NCBI GenBank assembly: GCA_030765065.1
Contig: CM060977.1
Coordinates: forward strand, 130,514,295 to 130,578,294
Source of the DNA: Deroplatys truncata
Lineage: Eukaryota; Arthropoda; Insecta; Mantodea; Mantidae
Direction: 5' to 3'
DNA: 64,000 nucleotides
Shown: one piece after another, positions 22,207-35,006 of the stretch
How positions within the stretch are numbered: the stretch's first letter is position 1
Layout of the letters: each line of letters begins with the position of its first letter
Notes under the pieces: model-generated
What the model was told of the DNA's origin: nothing
What the model saw: only the letters and a program-made list of their open reading frames with translations
The model's database searches: none
Program-made: the position numbers and the translations under genes

Positions 22207-23103
22207 AAAAAATCTGATGTGTTACACTCACATGACTTTCTCTACTCTTGTACAATCTATTTTTACAAACGCCTATTCTCCATATGCTTTATGTTAATCG
22301 AGATATCGAGATGTCAATCTTATTGCTAATTTTCTTGTAGATGCAAGGGAAATATGGTAGGCTTTGAGCGATGGTCAAATATTTTAACGCTGGTTGCTAT
22401 GCGGCGCATTCCATTCTCTTTGCAAGTCCAGGACATAAAAAAATGAATAACGAATTTGAGAAAAAGTATAAGTATTGGAAAATTTAAGGGAATAACAAGC
22501 AATATCTCGAAAACGGTTCACTCAACAAAAGAAATGTATATGACATAAGTTGTGTATTTTAACGAGATCTACATTTTTTGTGTAGTAAAATTTTGTCTAT
22601 CTCTTATGGTTTACCAGTTATGCAAAAGTCGTTCACAATGAAGAATACTTTTGGAGACATTCCCAGAAAATTCGAGATATACATTTCATTTCTGATGACA
22701 TTATCTTAAATATATGATATTTTAATCAAAATCGTTAGAGCCATTTTTGAGAAAATTAAAATTTTCGAAAAATGTTCCATGTAAAGGGTAGTCTGGGGTG
22801 GGGGGATTTTCTTGAAAACCTTCGTGTCGCATCTCTGGAAGATACTGAACCTAAATACCAAGTTTGGTGTTTATCCGACTGTTCGTTTTTGAGTTATGCT
22901 GTTCACAGACACACACACACACAGACACACACACACACACACAGACACACACACAGACACACACACGGACATGTTTCCAAAAATGCTTTTTTTGGATTCA
23001 GTAGGTCTCAAAAAATGTATTTCCGGTGAAATCTCGGTATCGAATTTTTGGGTGGAATGCAATACTTCCCCTACTTACTATACGTAGTAGAGAAAGTAAA
23101 AAA
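22207..23103 (-). repeat. Rep-A full-length copy with expanded (CA)n
   Basis: Same ends as the 20819 copy. The internal microsatellite at about 22908-22971 has grown to more than 60 bp of CACA/CAGA. That creates long His/Thr and Val/Cys reading frames on both strands that should not be taken for genes. Confidence 0.93.
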
Positions 23104-23104
23104 G

Positions 23105-23937
23105 ACTGTAGCGGGAAATGGTCATTGGGCGACGTTTGTAGCGGGAACCGGTGCTGTGCGCTATCTGTAGTGCGAAATCGTCGATCCTTGAGTTGTTGCC
23201 TGTTGCAGTGTTCTTCTTCCTCGGCTATTGGTGCCCGTCGGTTGTTGAGTATTCCATTCCTAACTATATCTAATATTTAACTCTAGGTTCTAGTGGGTGA
23301 GGCAAGTTAAAAAATACACTGCAAATTTCCCTTAATAAATGAGGCTTATTCACAATTGAAATAATTATGGGCGGCTAGCTTTTCCCATTATTATAATCCC
23401 ACCACTTTAAACTAGTCAGGAGCCTAGCTATCTGCACACGCATTCCCACCCTTGTGCATCTGTAGCACCTCGTGTCGACGTGAATTCTTGAAGATCGGTG
23501 ATAGAGAGAGAGAGTGGGCTCTGAGGCCTTGCCTGCCCTTATATACCGGAGCCTAGTGACGCTCACTTCTGCGTTTAAAATGTAACGACGTTTCCCATTG
23601 GTCCTCAGACCGCGTTACCTTAACATGTATAAGAATGTGTGGCTTCAGATCCGTGCGCTTAAGCACCATCTTGTAGCGTTGTGCAGCCAGTTCCATATCT
23701 CCGTCTCTTTCTTTTCTCTATCTGTCTCTTTCTATTTCTCCGTATCGTTACCGGTTCCCTGCCTGTTGGCTTGGTGAAAGGTACGCTCTTTATGCTTTCG
23801 TGGAATTCTGCGAGCTCGCCCGTTTCTTACAATCAGCTCTGTACAAATGTTAGATGTTGAATATTTTAACATGTTAGTGAATTAAATTATTTCTATACAA
23901 TTCTCATATGTATAATATATCCCCTTTCAGCTGCCAA
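23105..23937 (+). repeat. Rep-C copy 1 (LTR-like or unknown dispersed repeat)
   Basis: Shares a long colinear series of blocks with 37912-38517: TGTAGCGG[G/A]AAATGG, CTCGGCTATTG, CTTAATAAATG, ATGGGC...CTAGCTTTTC, TCAGGAGCC, CTTGGTGAAAGGT and ATATTTTAACATGTT. TATATA occurs at about 23540. It starts within a few bases of the end of a Rep-A copy, as does copy 2. Confidence 0.75.
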
Positions 23938-24678
23938 GAAAATGTATGGCCTAACTCTACAACGGACTGTCATAAATTGTTAACAAACATGTACAAACAC
24001 AAAAGGTAAACGCCATATGATTGAATTTGAAACCAAAGCTGGCCATACTGAAGATTATCGCACTAGTGTGATAATCTAAAACCTTTACCGTGTACTCTTT
24101 GTTAGAAATTATATTTTTAGGCCATCTGTCTAAAAATTGTATTTAAGGAGTTTTTTTGTTTTTCCAGTAGGTACTGTAAATATGTATATAGTAAATATGT
24201 TGTGCATAAACTTATTAGTTTATGAATACCAGTTGTGTACCTTCTTGTTTTCTCGTTAATACTGAATAATTAAATTAACTTCATCTTGAGTGTGAAATAT
24301 TAAAACCCACGGAAAGTTCCAAAAATTCAGCCAATAAAATTGCATAATAATATCTATGCTACTCCTGACGTCAAAATGTTCTGTGTTGAAATGAATTCAT
24401 TTTTATATTTATTAGTTTCACGTGTGTACTGTACATTAAACAGTTATAAATTTAAGCTTTTTAAGGGCACTGGGAGTTTAAGATGCTTAAAAGATTCGAT
24501 TATTCATTTTAGACCTATGTGTCAAAAAAAAAAATAGAAATCTTCGGCTTTAAAATGATATATTCATATATTATTGGACTTATCGTCAAATTTAACCCAT
24601 TATATTTGCCAATTTGAACATGACAGCCCATAACCATGCCCATTGCATTGTTTCTTTTCTCAATTTCTCGTAACTTTC
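23938..24678. other. Unassigned AT-rich sequence
   Basis: Nothing recognised. Confidence 0.5.
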
Positions 24679-25506
24679 TTTTTTACCTTCTCTACTACGT
24701 ATAGTAAGTAGGGGAAGTAAGCATTTTTGGAAACTTGTCCGTGTGTGTGTCTGTCTGTGAACAGCATAACTCAGAAACGAACAGTCGGATAAACACCAAA
24801 CTTGGTATTTAGGTTCAGTATCTTCCAGAGATGCGACGCGAAGGTTTTCAAGAAAAATACCCCCACCCCAGGATACCCTTTACATGGAAGATTTTTCGAA
24901 AATTTTAATTTTCTCAAAAATGGCCCTAACGATTTTGATTAAAATATCATATGTTTAAGATATTTTCATCACAAATAAAATGTATATCTCGAATTTTCTG
25001 GGAATGTCTCCAAAATTATTCTTCATTGTGAAGACTTTTGCATAACTGGTAAACCATAAGAGATAGACAAAATATTACTACACAAAAGATGTACATCGCG
25101 TTAAAATACACAATTTACGTCATATACATTTTTTTTGTTGAGTGAACCATTTTCGAGATATTGCTTGTTATTCCCTTAAATGTTTCAATACTTATTTTCT
25201 CAAATGGGAATAAGTTATTCATTTTTTGTCTTAGATATGCAAAGAGTATTAATCTGTGGCAAAGGGAATGGTGCTACACCTAGCAACCAGCTATTAAGAG
25301 ATATGTATGTGCTTAAAGGCTACTGTATTTCTATATTGCCCTTTTAAATATATATTCCCCTTACATCTGCAAGAAAATTAGCAATAAGATAGAGTCTGCA
25401 AATGTTTATCTCGATTAACATGTAGTAGATGGAGAATAAGCGTTTGTAAACATAGTTTGTACAAGAGTAGAGAAAGTCATGTGAGAGTAACAAATCAGAT
25501 TTTTTT
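24679..25506 (+). repeat. Rep-A copy with a ~70-bp left deletion
   Basis: Left end TTTTTTACCTTCTCTACTAC and stem-loop are present. The block from TGCATTCCACCC to the A-run before GCATTTTTGG is missing. Right end GAGAGTAACAAATCAGATTT. Confidence 0.92.
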
Positions 25507-27923
25507 CATACTGCAGATGCACTTTGCCCAAAAAGTATTAAAAATATGTACACGACTTTTTACTGGACATTTAAGAGGACTCTCTCTTTATGTTAAACTA
25601 ACTTTTTGTACATATTTTTAAATATATATGGGACTATACAACTTTTTATGAAACAAGTATATTGGTAATTTTATGTTACATAACCTGAATTTTTTTATTA
25701 TTTGTAGATTAGTGATATTGGAAAAATATTTTGTTATTTTATGTGATTTAGGAAAAAATGGTGATCATAGAAACAAAATCATACGAGGGAAGTGACCTCA
25801 ATTATGAATTACAACATTTTAAGAAAGCAGGGTGGCACTTATATCACTTTTGCACAACCTTAAGCGATAACTTATTATTTTATAATTATCTATAGAAACT
25901 CTAAGTATAACCAACCCAAATTTAGTTATTATTGATTCCATAGTATTTGTACAACCAGAATTTAAAGTAGCGGCGTATATTAGCTTCCTTATCCTCCTAA
26001 TGACATTGTAGTGACCTTAAAATGCAGCTTTCACGCAAAAGAAAGAATAAATGAATATGTTTCAGAGAGGAAAGCAGCTTAATGATTAGTCAATGAGACA
26101 ACGCAAGCGTAGCGGCAGAAGCCATTAGCTTATAATGCATTGCATCATTTTCTCTTAGGACGGCAAGGAGCCCATCTTTATTTCCTGAAACTTTAGATAT
26201 CGGAAGCGGTTTATAGAAGCCAATATCCAGAGTTTTCCGCTAAACAGGAAATAGAGATCATAAACGAATTTGACGGGCCTTGATGTTTACTCTAAATCCT
26301 ATTTGGCACCTTCCTGCTGCGAATCATCCGTCAGTCCAGTTCTATAAATCTCCCCTAATAAAGCGGTAGAAGCTATGAGCATACCAAGAGGATGTTAATA
26401 ATTTTGTCTTTGGTTCAGATCTAGTCCTCCAAGATCCCTTATCATCAGAAAAAATGGCTTAAATTAACTTTTTAATAAGGGTTTGTTGATAGTTTGTATC
26501 GCAAAAGGTGTTGCAAAGATAGAGTTTGATGATGAAAAGTTTTACAGGAGTGTGAGAAACCATTAATTCATTTTTGCGGACTACACTATAATGTGCTGAT
26601 TACATGTGATGTAACTAAACTATAATAGCATTTATTATACTTTAGAAACTCATTATGATCTAACTCGGCGCCGCGCGCATCCCATACCTTTTAACGCCTT
26701 CAAAGCAGCAAATCCACTGGGATCCATTCCCCAGATAATGTATTTAAAATAAAATAAATTCTGTTCAATGTAATTAATACTCTGATAAATTTAATTCATT
26801 CTCTTTTCTTCAATAAGTCATGATTTCACGCTACCTGCAAAAAAATCAATAAATATGACGTGGACTCAAAACCAATGCCATCTGTTGCACTACTCGAAAA
26901 CAGCTCAAGGTCATGGCATCCCATTAGCATTTAACTACATATAATTAACAGTTATAACTTCAAAGTTTTGAAACTATACTTTCTCGACCAAAAACAGTTG
27001 TATGCAACTAGATTATACTGGTAATTAAGACGTTTGTATGAGATATACTCGCGTCTTTATTACTACCATTACAGTATTGTTGCATAATACACTGTTTTTC
27101 GACAATAGTTCTTTTATCTACTTAGAGCTGTCAAGGCATGCCTTTTACTCTTTCGTTTCATATGGGCCATAATGAGACTTGCTCGAGTATACCGAACTAT
27201 GATCGAGCTTCTGGTTCGCATTCGCTCTCATAGGAAATGAATATTCATCTCGTTCTATATTTAACATCATAGCGTCGTTGTCATGCGTATTGCTTCAGTG
27301 TAGTTAAGGCAAATGTATGAGTGACATATGCCATGTTACTGCCTTTTTTTTTACTTTATTTCTACCGCCAAAACCACTTTTACTACATTATGCAATAAAT
27401 TCCATTTTTCACGTTCTGCTCTGTCATTACACCTAAGCAAACATGTATTAAGCTATATTTCAAAATAAATCTCATAGTATTTTATGAAAGGTCATTCACT
27501 ATTTCTGTAAGATAGAAAAAAACAATTCTGATTCATATGTATATAAATTTAATTAAACACAGATTACAACTTATATATAATATAATAAACCAAGTAACGA
27601 TTATTCCTTCACTCCAGAAATTGCACAACTGTCTCTAAGTTAAATTATGTTGTTTCGAAACTTGAACACAAATTAAGGTTAAGTCAAAAGTTGTTTGTCT
27701 ATTATAATATAAAATGGTTGTACCTAAAGTTGCATTTTATTGTAAGAAGATACAAATTAGCAAACCTGAGAAGAAACTCTTAATGACAAAAGTCTCTAAC
27801 TTAAAACTAACGATACTTGAGAGCACCTTAATATTATGAACTCATAGCACGAAATTTCAAATTGTGTAAAAATGAAACCAAAGAGAGCTTTCTTAAAACT
27901 AAATTTAAAAGCACTACAACACC

Positions 27924-27956
<33 letters not shown>

Positions 27957-28571
27957 TAGTATAATATCGTTTTCTCAACAATAATCCCGAACAGCTTTCA
28001 TACATAGCTTCTTCCAGTTTTATGAACTGATAAACAGCTTAATTTAATTTTAAGAAAACGTTCCACCGCTCGACTCTCCAATATCACGTGAACTGAGGCT
28101 ATGCACCGTATGGCAACAACGCCACTGAAGCAAACAAACTGAGCCTTCCCCTTGAGTCTGGTCACACTGGGCGTTCGAACAGGAATAATACACACACTCG
28201 TATGGTATACCAAACGGAATGGGCTGAGAGCAGGACAAGTTTTGGTACAGTAACTAGCTCATTTATGTTTTAAGGCATGAATGGTGCAAATTAATCACCA
28301 GAACTCGTTCGATGGACAGATCTATATTTACTTAACGTTCGTTCTTTCATGGTGGAAAATTCAATTCCCTGCATTCAGTGCTGGCTACTTTACATATGTC
28401 CATAAATTACATGCAATCCTCTGGCTTTTTATAGGAGTATATTACTATTATTAGTTATTATTACTTCACACAGAAGTAATCGTCTCCTGTTTTCAAATTC
28501 GTCTTCCTTCTCCAATGATGCACCTATATCGCAAGACACTGTTACATCAAGATGGAAATAAGACGACTCTG
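25507..28571. other. Unassigned AT-rich sequence (3 kb)
   Basis: The longest stretch with no recognised gene or window-internal repeat, apart from an (ATT)n run. A GC patch at 26665-26685 (GGCGCCGCGCGC) stands out without an explanation. Confidence 0.45.
27922..27956. repeat. (ATT)n microsatellite
   Basis: About eleven ATT units. The reverse frame reads poly-Asn. Confidence 0.95.
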
Positions 28572-29395
28572 TTTTTACCTTCTCTACCTAAGAACCTAGT
28601 AGGTAGAGAAGGCATTGCATTCCACCCAAAGATTCAATACTGAGGTTTCACCGGAAATATAAGCTTTGAGGGTCCCTGAATAAAAAAATCACTTTTAGAA
28701 AAAGATCTCTGTGTGTCTGTAAATAGCACAAATCAAAAACGAAAACTCTGATAAAACCAAACTTAGTATTTAGGTTCGGTATCTTTGAAAGATGCGACAC
28801 AAAGACTTTCAAGAAAATCCTCCCACCCCAAACTACTCCCTACATGAAAGATTTTTCGAAACTTTTGATTTTCTAAAAATGGCTATAACGAGTTTGGTTA
28901 AAATACCACAAATTAAAAGATATTTGCGTGGCAAATAAAATATATAGCTTGAATTTTCTGAGAATAACTTGCGAAGTCGTCCTCATTCGGAAAGAATTTT
29001 GTATAATCTTGTATAACTGGTAAACGTTAAGGGAAAGACGAAAACCTACTATATTAGAAGTGTAGATCTCTTTAAGACAGAGAATTTATTTCAAATAATT
29101 TTTTGTGACATCAGCCATTTCCGAGATATTCGTTACTACTTGTTCGAATTTCAAGGCCTGTCAATTTTCAGTTGGTTCTCACGATGTTATAGAAAGAGTA
29201 TGAAATATTAAGGCATCGAATAGCGTCCAGTTCTAAAACACATGAAACGAAATATGTAATGTAGCTATTCCGGTAAGATTCATCTGGATTAAAATGAAGT
29301 AGATAGGAAAATAAACTTTTGTAAGAATAATCTATATATCCACTAACAAGCTACAGATGGTAGAGGTCATGCGAATGTAATGCTTCAGATTCTTT
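28572..29395 (+). repeat. Rep-A full-length but diverged copy
   Basis: The left stem-loop is CTTCTCTACCT...AGGTAGAGAAGG, a compensated version of the stem seen in other copies. Landmarks such as TTCACCGGAAATATA and CAAGAAAATCCTCCCACCCC are kept. The right end TAGAGGTCATGCGAATGTAA...TTCAGATTCTTTG is worn. Confidence 0.88.
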
Positions 29396-29567
29396 GAACA
29401 GAGTTTAACGCCATTCCTAGTACATGCTGTACCATATTATCTTGACACTGATGATACATGAAATAACAATTGGAGTAACGCTTGAAGTAGATTATTTTAT
29501 TTACGTTGTTGCTGCTACATATGGAAAGTCAGTTTGAAAATGATGGTTTGTTACGTTATTTGCACCA

Positions 29568-29700
29568 CGCTTTGGGCGTCAATTTGAAGAAGATGTTTAT
29601 TATTTTTACGAATTTTTAGCACCACGTTTTTGGGAGCCAATTTGAGAAAGGTATTTGTATTAATTAGCTCCACGTATGGACGTCAATTTGAAGTAGGTTG
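29568..29700 (+). repeat. Degenerate tandem repeat, three units
   Basis: Three units of about 60 bp, each with C(A/T)CCACG followed by GTCAATTTGAAG or a close variant. The last unit runs into Rep-B, whose second copy also begins with such a unit (CACGTATGGAAAAGCCGATT). Confidence 0.6.
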
Positions 29701-30597
29701 TATTGAAAGATTTGTATTATATTTCAACTGTTGGGGAACCGAACTTGTAGTAGTTGCAACCGCACGTATGTTAAACAGCCTTTTCCCCAAGTTTAAAAAA
29801 TATTAACTTTTTAATTTGACTGTATCTTTAGATATTATATTTATGTTTGCCTCGGCTGCGTCAGTATTATTGTTAGAGACACGTTTCTCTTAGGCAGGGT
29901 TGTGATGTCACAAGAATGTAGGCTTACACAGATTTTTAGTCTTAATTCACTCCTTTTTGTTAATACTTGACACAAATTAAATTGCACGTCACTGATATCG
30001 AGAGCTGTGAGATTCTTTTATATAATACTTGCACTTTTTAACACGTATACTATTTTCGTCTCACACGAATACATAATTAATTTCTCAAGGACACATCTCG
30101 CGTATGGTTATGAGCACTGTTTAGAAGCAACACGTCTGGTTATGAGGACTGTTTGGAGGCAACTGAATTGATTTCAACCGTCTGAACTTGTAAATTTCTG
30201 TATTTCAAGTCTCTGATTGGCTTATCCTACTCCACTAGGTTACCTTCATTTAACTAAAGTTTTTTCTAGTTGTTGATTGGCTATTTTTAAACTGTCTCAA
30301 AATTTACATTATTGTTACTCCAATAATCACTAGTAGCATTTAAACTTCCTTACTCATTATTGCTTCAAGGTTACCTCATTGTTAGCAACTTTTGACCTAT
30401 TTCTCACAGCTCCTACATTATTAAATTTACGTAATAGATTCACATAACATTACTGAACATGTTTACAACAATATAAGCATATGCAATTACTGTTACATAC
30501 ATTTTACAAATTATTACATACACATATTGCTTCTAGGCTGGCTGTTATTGAATTTACAGATTATATAATTTGACTGAAATCATTTAAGTGTTAATAC
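29662..30597 (+). repeat. Rep-B copy 1 (candidate LTR)
   Basis: Colinear with 33265-34180. Shared blocks include TATTTCAACTGTTGGGG, ACTTGTAGTAGTTGCAACCG, TTTGCCTCGGCTGCGTCAGT, GAGACACGTTTCTCTTAG and GACTGAAATCATTT at the right end. The two copies are direct repeats about 3.6 kb apart with many differences. No ORF. Confidence 0.75.
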
Positions 30598-30639
30598 TTC
30601 CTCACGCTCTACATAATTTCGGGTATCTCTCCGGCATTT

Positions 30640-30770
30640 TCTAATTACTAGCACTGAAGAACCTGGAGAAAACGTCAGTGTGGGTAGATGGTCCTGGTGG
30701 GATTTGAACTGCTGAAATCCCGATCACAAGTCTGTGCCTTAATGTAGTCAGCGAGTCTCGGTAAGTGGCG
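30640..30770 (-). mobile_element. Possible tRNA-derived SINE
   Basis: On the minus strand GACTACATTAAGGCACAGAC may be a worn A-box region and CAGCAGTTCAAATCCCACC a B box. No 3' end defined. Confidence 0.45.
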
Positions 30771-31065
30771 TTCATATTGTCAGGGTGAAAAAAATGTTTC
30801 TGAACTGGACAAAAATATTACTTATAATATTGTTTGTGAAAATACGCGTGTCCTCTATCTAAAGGATATCTCTATTCGCGTTTCAGTTAAATTTTGTAAG
30901 ATACGGAAAAGTTAGTTGTACATAAAAATTAAAACCAGGAGTTTATACTATGCCTTTCCTGTTGATGTCGTTAATTTGAAGCATAATAATCTTATAGAAT
31001 CTAAATTACAAAACGAACATAGTAATTAGAACAAATTTCCAGAAAGCTAAGCCTGATAAAGATAC

Positions 31066-31914
31066 AAATCTGATGTGTTACACTCACATGACAATAGTTT
31101 GTACCAGATTACAAACTATTTTTACAAACACCTGTTGTCCATCTACCTCATGATAATCCAGATAAACGTTTGCAGAAATTATCTTATTGCTAATTTTGTT
31201 GTAGTTTCAAGAGGAATATCGTAGGCTTTAAACGATAATCAATTCGTTTAAGAGCTGATCGCTATGTGAAGCATTCCATTCTCTTTGCATGCCCAGAACA
31301 TAAAACAATTATAAAAAGAAGAAACAAATAAAGAATCCCCATTTGAGAAAAGTATAGGTATTGGAAAATTCAAACAAATAGCAAAAAATATCTCAGATAT
31401 TGTTCACTCCACAAAAAAAAGTATAGAATATAAATTGTGTGTTTTAACGAGATCTACATTCTTGTGTAGTCAAATTTTGTAGTTATGCAAAAATCATTCA
31501 AAATGAAGAGGACTTTTGGGGAAATTCCCAGAAAATTACAGATATACATTTCCTTTGACATGAAAATATCTTAAAACATATATTTTAATTAAAATCATTA
31601 GAGCTATTTTTGAGAAAATCAAAATTTTCGAAAAATCTTTCATGTAAATGGTAGTTTGGGTTAGGGGATTTTCTTGAAAATCTTCGTGTCGCATCCACGA
31701 ACCTAAATACCAAGTTTGGCATTTATCCGACTTTACGCTTTTGAGTTATGCTATTCACAGACACACGCGCGCGGACGGACGCCTTTCTATAAATATTCTT
31801 TTTTTGGATTCAGGGGGCTTCAAAACTTGTATTTCCGGGGAAATATCTGTATCAAATTTTTGGGTGGAATACAGTACATTCCCTACTTAACATACGTAAC
31901 AGAGAAAGTAAAAA
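31066..31914 (-). repeat. Rep-A full-length copy
   Basis: Starts AAATCTGATGTGTTACACTC and ends CATACGTAACAGAGAAAGTA plus an A-run. It lies between the two Rep-B copies. Confidence 0.9.
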
Positions 31915-33264
31915 TATACATTGTATATTGTAAAAACAACTGCATTGTGTAATTCATAATAATACTATATTTTCTATCAGTTTTGCATGTAAGTAATGTG
32001 TATTTGAATATGTAAATATATTAATTTAATCATTTTATGCATATTTGTAACGGATTGACAATTCCATGTTAAATGCAAATTGCTTATAAACACAGGAATA
32101 AGGCAAATCGACCGTAACATCACAGCAGTATGACGTCACATGAATTGTTGACAGAATTTCTTGCCATGCCACGCTAAACAAATAGCATTCAGTATCATAC
32201 ATGCTAAGGATATAAAACTTGTGTTAAACTAATAGAGCAGCTAGTTATATTAAGTTTCTTTATTATGTGAGTGATTGCAAATAATCCGTTTTGTAGTATT
32301 TATTGCTTAGCTATCATAACGCTAATATGCGTAGGAAGCGTCTCTTAGGTCAGACCTATAAGTGGACGAACCCAGGTCAAGAAAAGTACTTAACATCAGG
32401 AACTACGAAATGAGCGGCTACAAATCATATATTCAGTTATTAGATCTAGTAGGCAACTTAACCAATAGCGATCGAGAGTTATTTAATTATTTAATAACCT
32501 TAAAAGAATGCGGAATTAGAATCCAGATTCGCGTACAAAAAATATAGCAAAGTAATCGTATTAAAGGTTGTCGTATAAACAAATGGACTTTATTCCGCGT
32601 CCACCTTGTAAAATTAATTTAACGCTTTACGCGGTACTTTGTGTCTGTGCTATTAATATGGAAGAGTCGCCAAAATCTGAACGAAAACCACAGCGAGCCA
32701 TACGCGAATAACTGATTTAGGGCCCTAAGCCGCAAAGCAGAGCCGAGGGATGTGTTTTATAAGTAGAGGAGTGGAGTATTTGCGGATTTTGGCCGCAACT
32801 GCGGAGCGACAACAGGGCGTAGCCGTAGTATCTGTTAGGTTAAATCCCAAATGAAGAATTGTGACACTGTATTTGGTGGGATAGTTACGATAGGTGACGA
32901 GTGTGTTTGGAAGAACTAAAAATATAGCTGTTTTCGCGGATTTCGTTAGCACTCTTGGACTGGCACTTCTTACGCGCATGGGCAGTAGTAACACAATTGA
33001 GTACTTTGTTGACATTTAATGATTTATTTCGTATATAATAAAGTGTCTTATAAAGGGTGGGTGAGACAGGATTTCTAACCGTTCACGTCTAAGTGTATAA
33101 TATATGCATTTTCATGTCTAAAATCATATTTTTCTGAATTTCAATCACTATGTTTCAATTAGCGCATAGCACAGGAACTAGTCCTAAATAGAGACGACAA
33201 TTTCATGCGTATAAAATCCAAAAATATGCTTACATTCGTGCACTTCGAAGAAGGTTTGTTGTTT
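31915..33264. other. Unassigned sequence between Rep-A and the second Rep-B
   Basis: Frames of 61 (32362-32547) and 96 codons (33015-32725, minus) carry no recognised domain. TGACGTCA occurs at about 32131. Confidence 0.4.
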
Positions 33265-34180
33265 CACGTATGGAAAAGCCGATTTGAAGTACGAGTTGAG
33301 TTGTATTGTATTTCAACTGTTGGGGAGCCTAACTTGTAGTAGTTGCAACCGCACGTATAGTAAACAGTTTCAGGTGGCCTTTGCCTCAAGTTTAAAAAAA
33401 TATTAACTTTGTAATTTAACTGTTTCTTTAAATATTATAAATTAATGTTTGCCTCGGCTGCGTCAGTATTATTGTTAGAGACACGTTTCTCTTAGCAGGA
33501 TTGTGGTGTGACTAAGAATGTAGGCTTACACAGATTATAATTTACTTCACTCCTTTTATTAATGTCTGATACGATTTAAATAACACTTCACTGATATAGA
33601 GAGAGAGCTGTGAGATTCTTTTATTAATTATTTTCACTTTTTAACACGTAAACTATTTTTTTCCTCACACGAATACATGTTAAATCTCTTGAGGACACTT
33701 TTTGCGTCTGGTTAGTAACGCTGTCTGCAACCAACTAAACTGATTTCAACCGCCTAAACTTGTAAATTTCTGTATTTCAAGTCTCCGATTGGCTATTCCT
33801 AATCCAATAGAATACTTTCATTTAACTAAAGCTTTTTTCTGGTTGTTGATTAGCTATTTTTATAAACTCTCAAAATTTACATTATTGTTGCTCCAAGAAT
33901 GACTAGTAGCATTTAAACTTTCAAATTCATTATTGCCTCAAGGTTACTTCATTGTTACCTCATTGTTAGCAACTTTTAACCTATTATTCTCACAGCTCCT
34001 ACATTATTAAATTACGTAATTAGTCACATAACATTATTACACATGGATACAATAATACAATGACTGTTACATACATTTTTTATATATTGTTACATATACA
34101 TATTGCTTTAAGGCGGATGTTATTGAATTATATATGTTATACAATTAGACTGAAATCATTTTAGTGTTAAAAATATTGCT
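33265..34180 (+). repeat. Rep-B copy 2 (candidate LTR)
   Basis: See copy 1 for shared blocks. GAGAGAGAGCTGTGAGATTC shows a small microsatellite gain relative to copy 1. Confidence 0.75.
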
Positions 34181-34625
34181 TCAACTTTCAAACTATGAAA
34201 CATGCACAATCTAGTGATAAATGCATTAAAATATAAACTTTCATTTTGTTCGTGTTTGTAGCAATATGTGAAGGATGGTATTTACTACATTTTATCTGAA
34301 ATTATTATACACCTTAGGGCTACCTAAAGACGATTAAAACGGAACTAGTTAAATTATTTTAAAGAAGTTCTGACAAAGAAAAACAACTGCCATAGAAAAT
34401 ATTCGCAAATAAAATAGCAGTGCTTTACGACATCCTTCAGATCCAATAAAAGTCTTCCCTCTTTTAATCCACTGTGCAAAGAGTATACTTTTAGAAGCTT
34501 TAATTAGAGGCACATTAGAAAACGCAAATAGAATAAACAACACATTACCACTTAAACGTTCACACACTGCAAAGATAGTTTAGCAAATTATTCCAATTTT
34601 AGAAGAATCTAACGACATTATGCTC
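34181..34625. other. Unassigned AT-rich sequence
   Basis: Nothing recognised; a 72-codon frame is not supported. Confidence 0.45.
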
Positions 34626-35006
34626 TAGTTGTGGCCCGCACAGCGATTCCACTGTCCCGCACAGCGATGACGATGATTTATTAAAGAAGTTGCTTTACCG
34701 TAACAGTGGTAGATAGCTAACGCAAGCTTTCTCTTGCTGCCTCTGTCGGAAAATGATCAAATATTGCGACTGGCACTTACTATAATGGCAGCAAGAAGTA
34801 TATTTTTAATTTCAGCTACTTCGACGCATAAGGCTACGTTTGTTTTCTTTCGTATGCGATTCGCCTATATAAGTAAAACACCGTCGAGGGGCGGGTAGGT
34901 GGACACAAGCTATTGAACAGATCACATCTACTTCTAAACTCACTTCACAAGGTAAATTATTCGCTTTTCTTTGGCTAATTTAAGCTACTTCGACGGGCCA
35001 CAACTA
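34626..35006. mobile_element. Candidate MITE with 13-bp inverted ends
   Basis: TAGTTGTGGCCCG at 34626-34638 and its exact complement CGGGCCACAACTA ending at 35006 bound 381 bp of non-coding sequence. CTACTTCGACG occurs internally and again inside the right end. No clear target duplication, unless the terminal TA is it. Confidence 0.5.

Noticed and set aside
22772..23087. Overlapping 63-85 codon ORFs on both strands with His/Thr- and Val/Cys-rich repeats, and similar ORFs at 7838, 21384, 49452 and 55184
   Set aside because: They recur because they are frames of Rep-A; each spans its microsatellite and is closed or shifted in other copies.
23107..23830. Solo LTR reading of Rep-C (TGTAGCGG...CTTACA)
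   Set aside because: Homology between the two Rep-C copies continues past the proposed end and there is no target duplication.
32131..32138. TGACGTCA (CRE-like) site, also near 35737
   Set aside because: Isolated 8-mers without promoter context; expected occasionally by chance.
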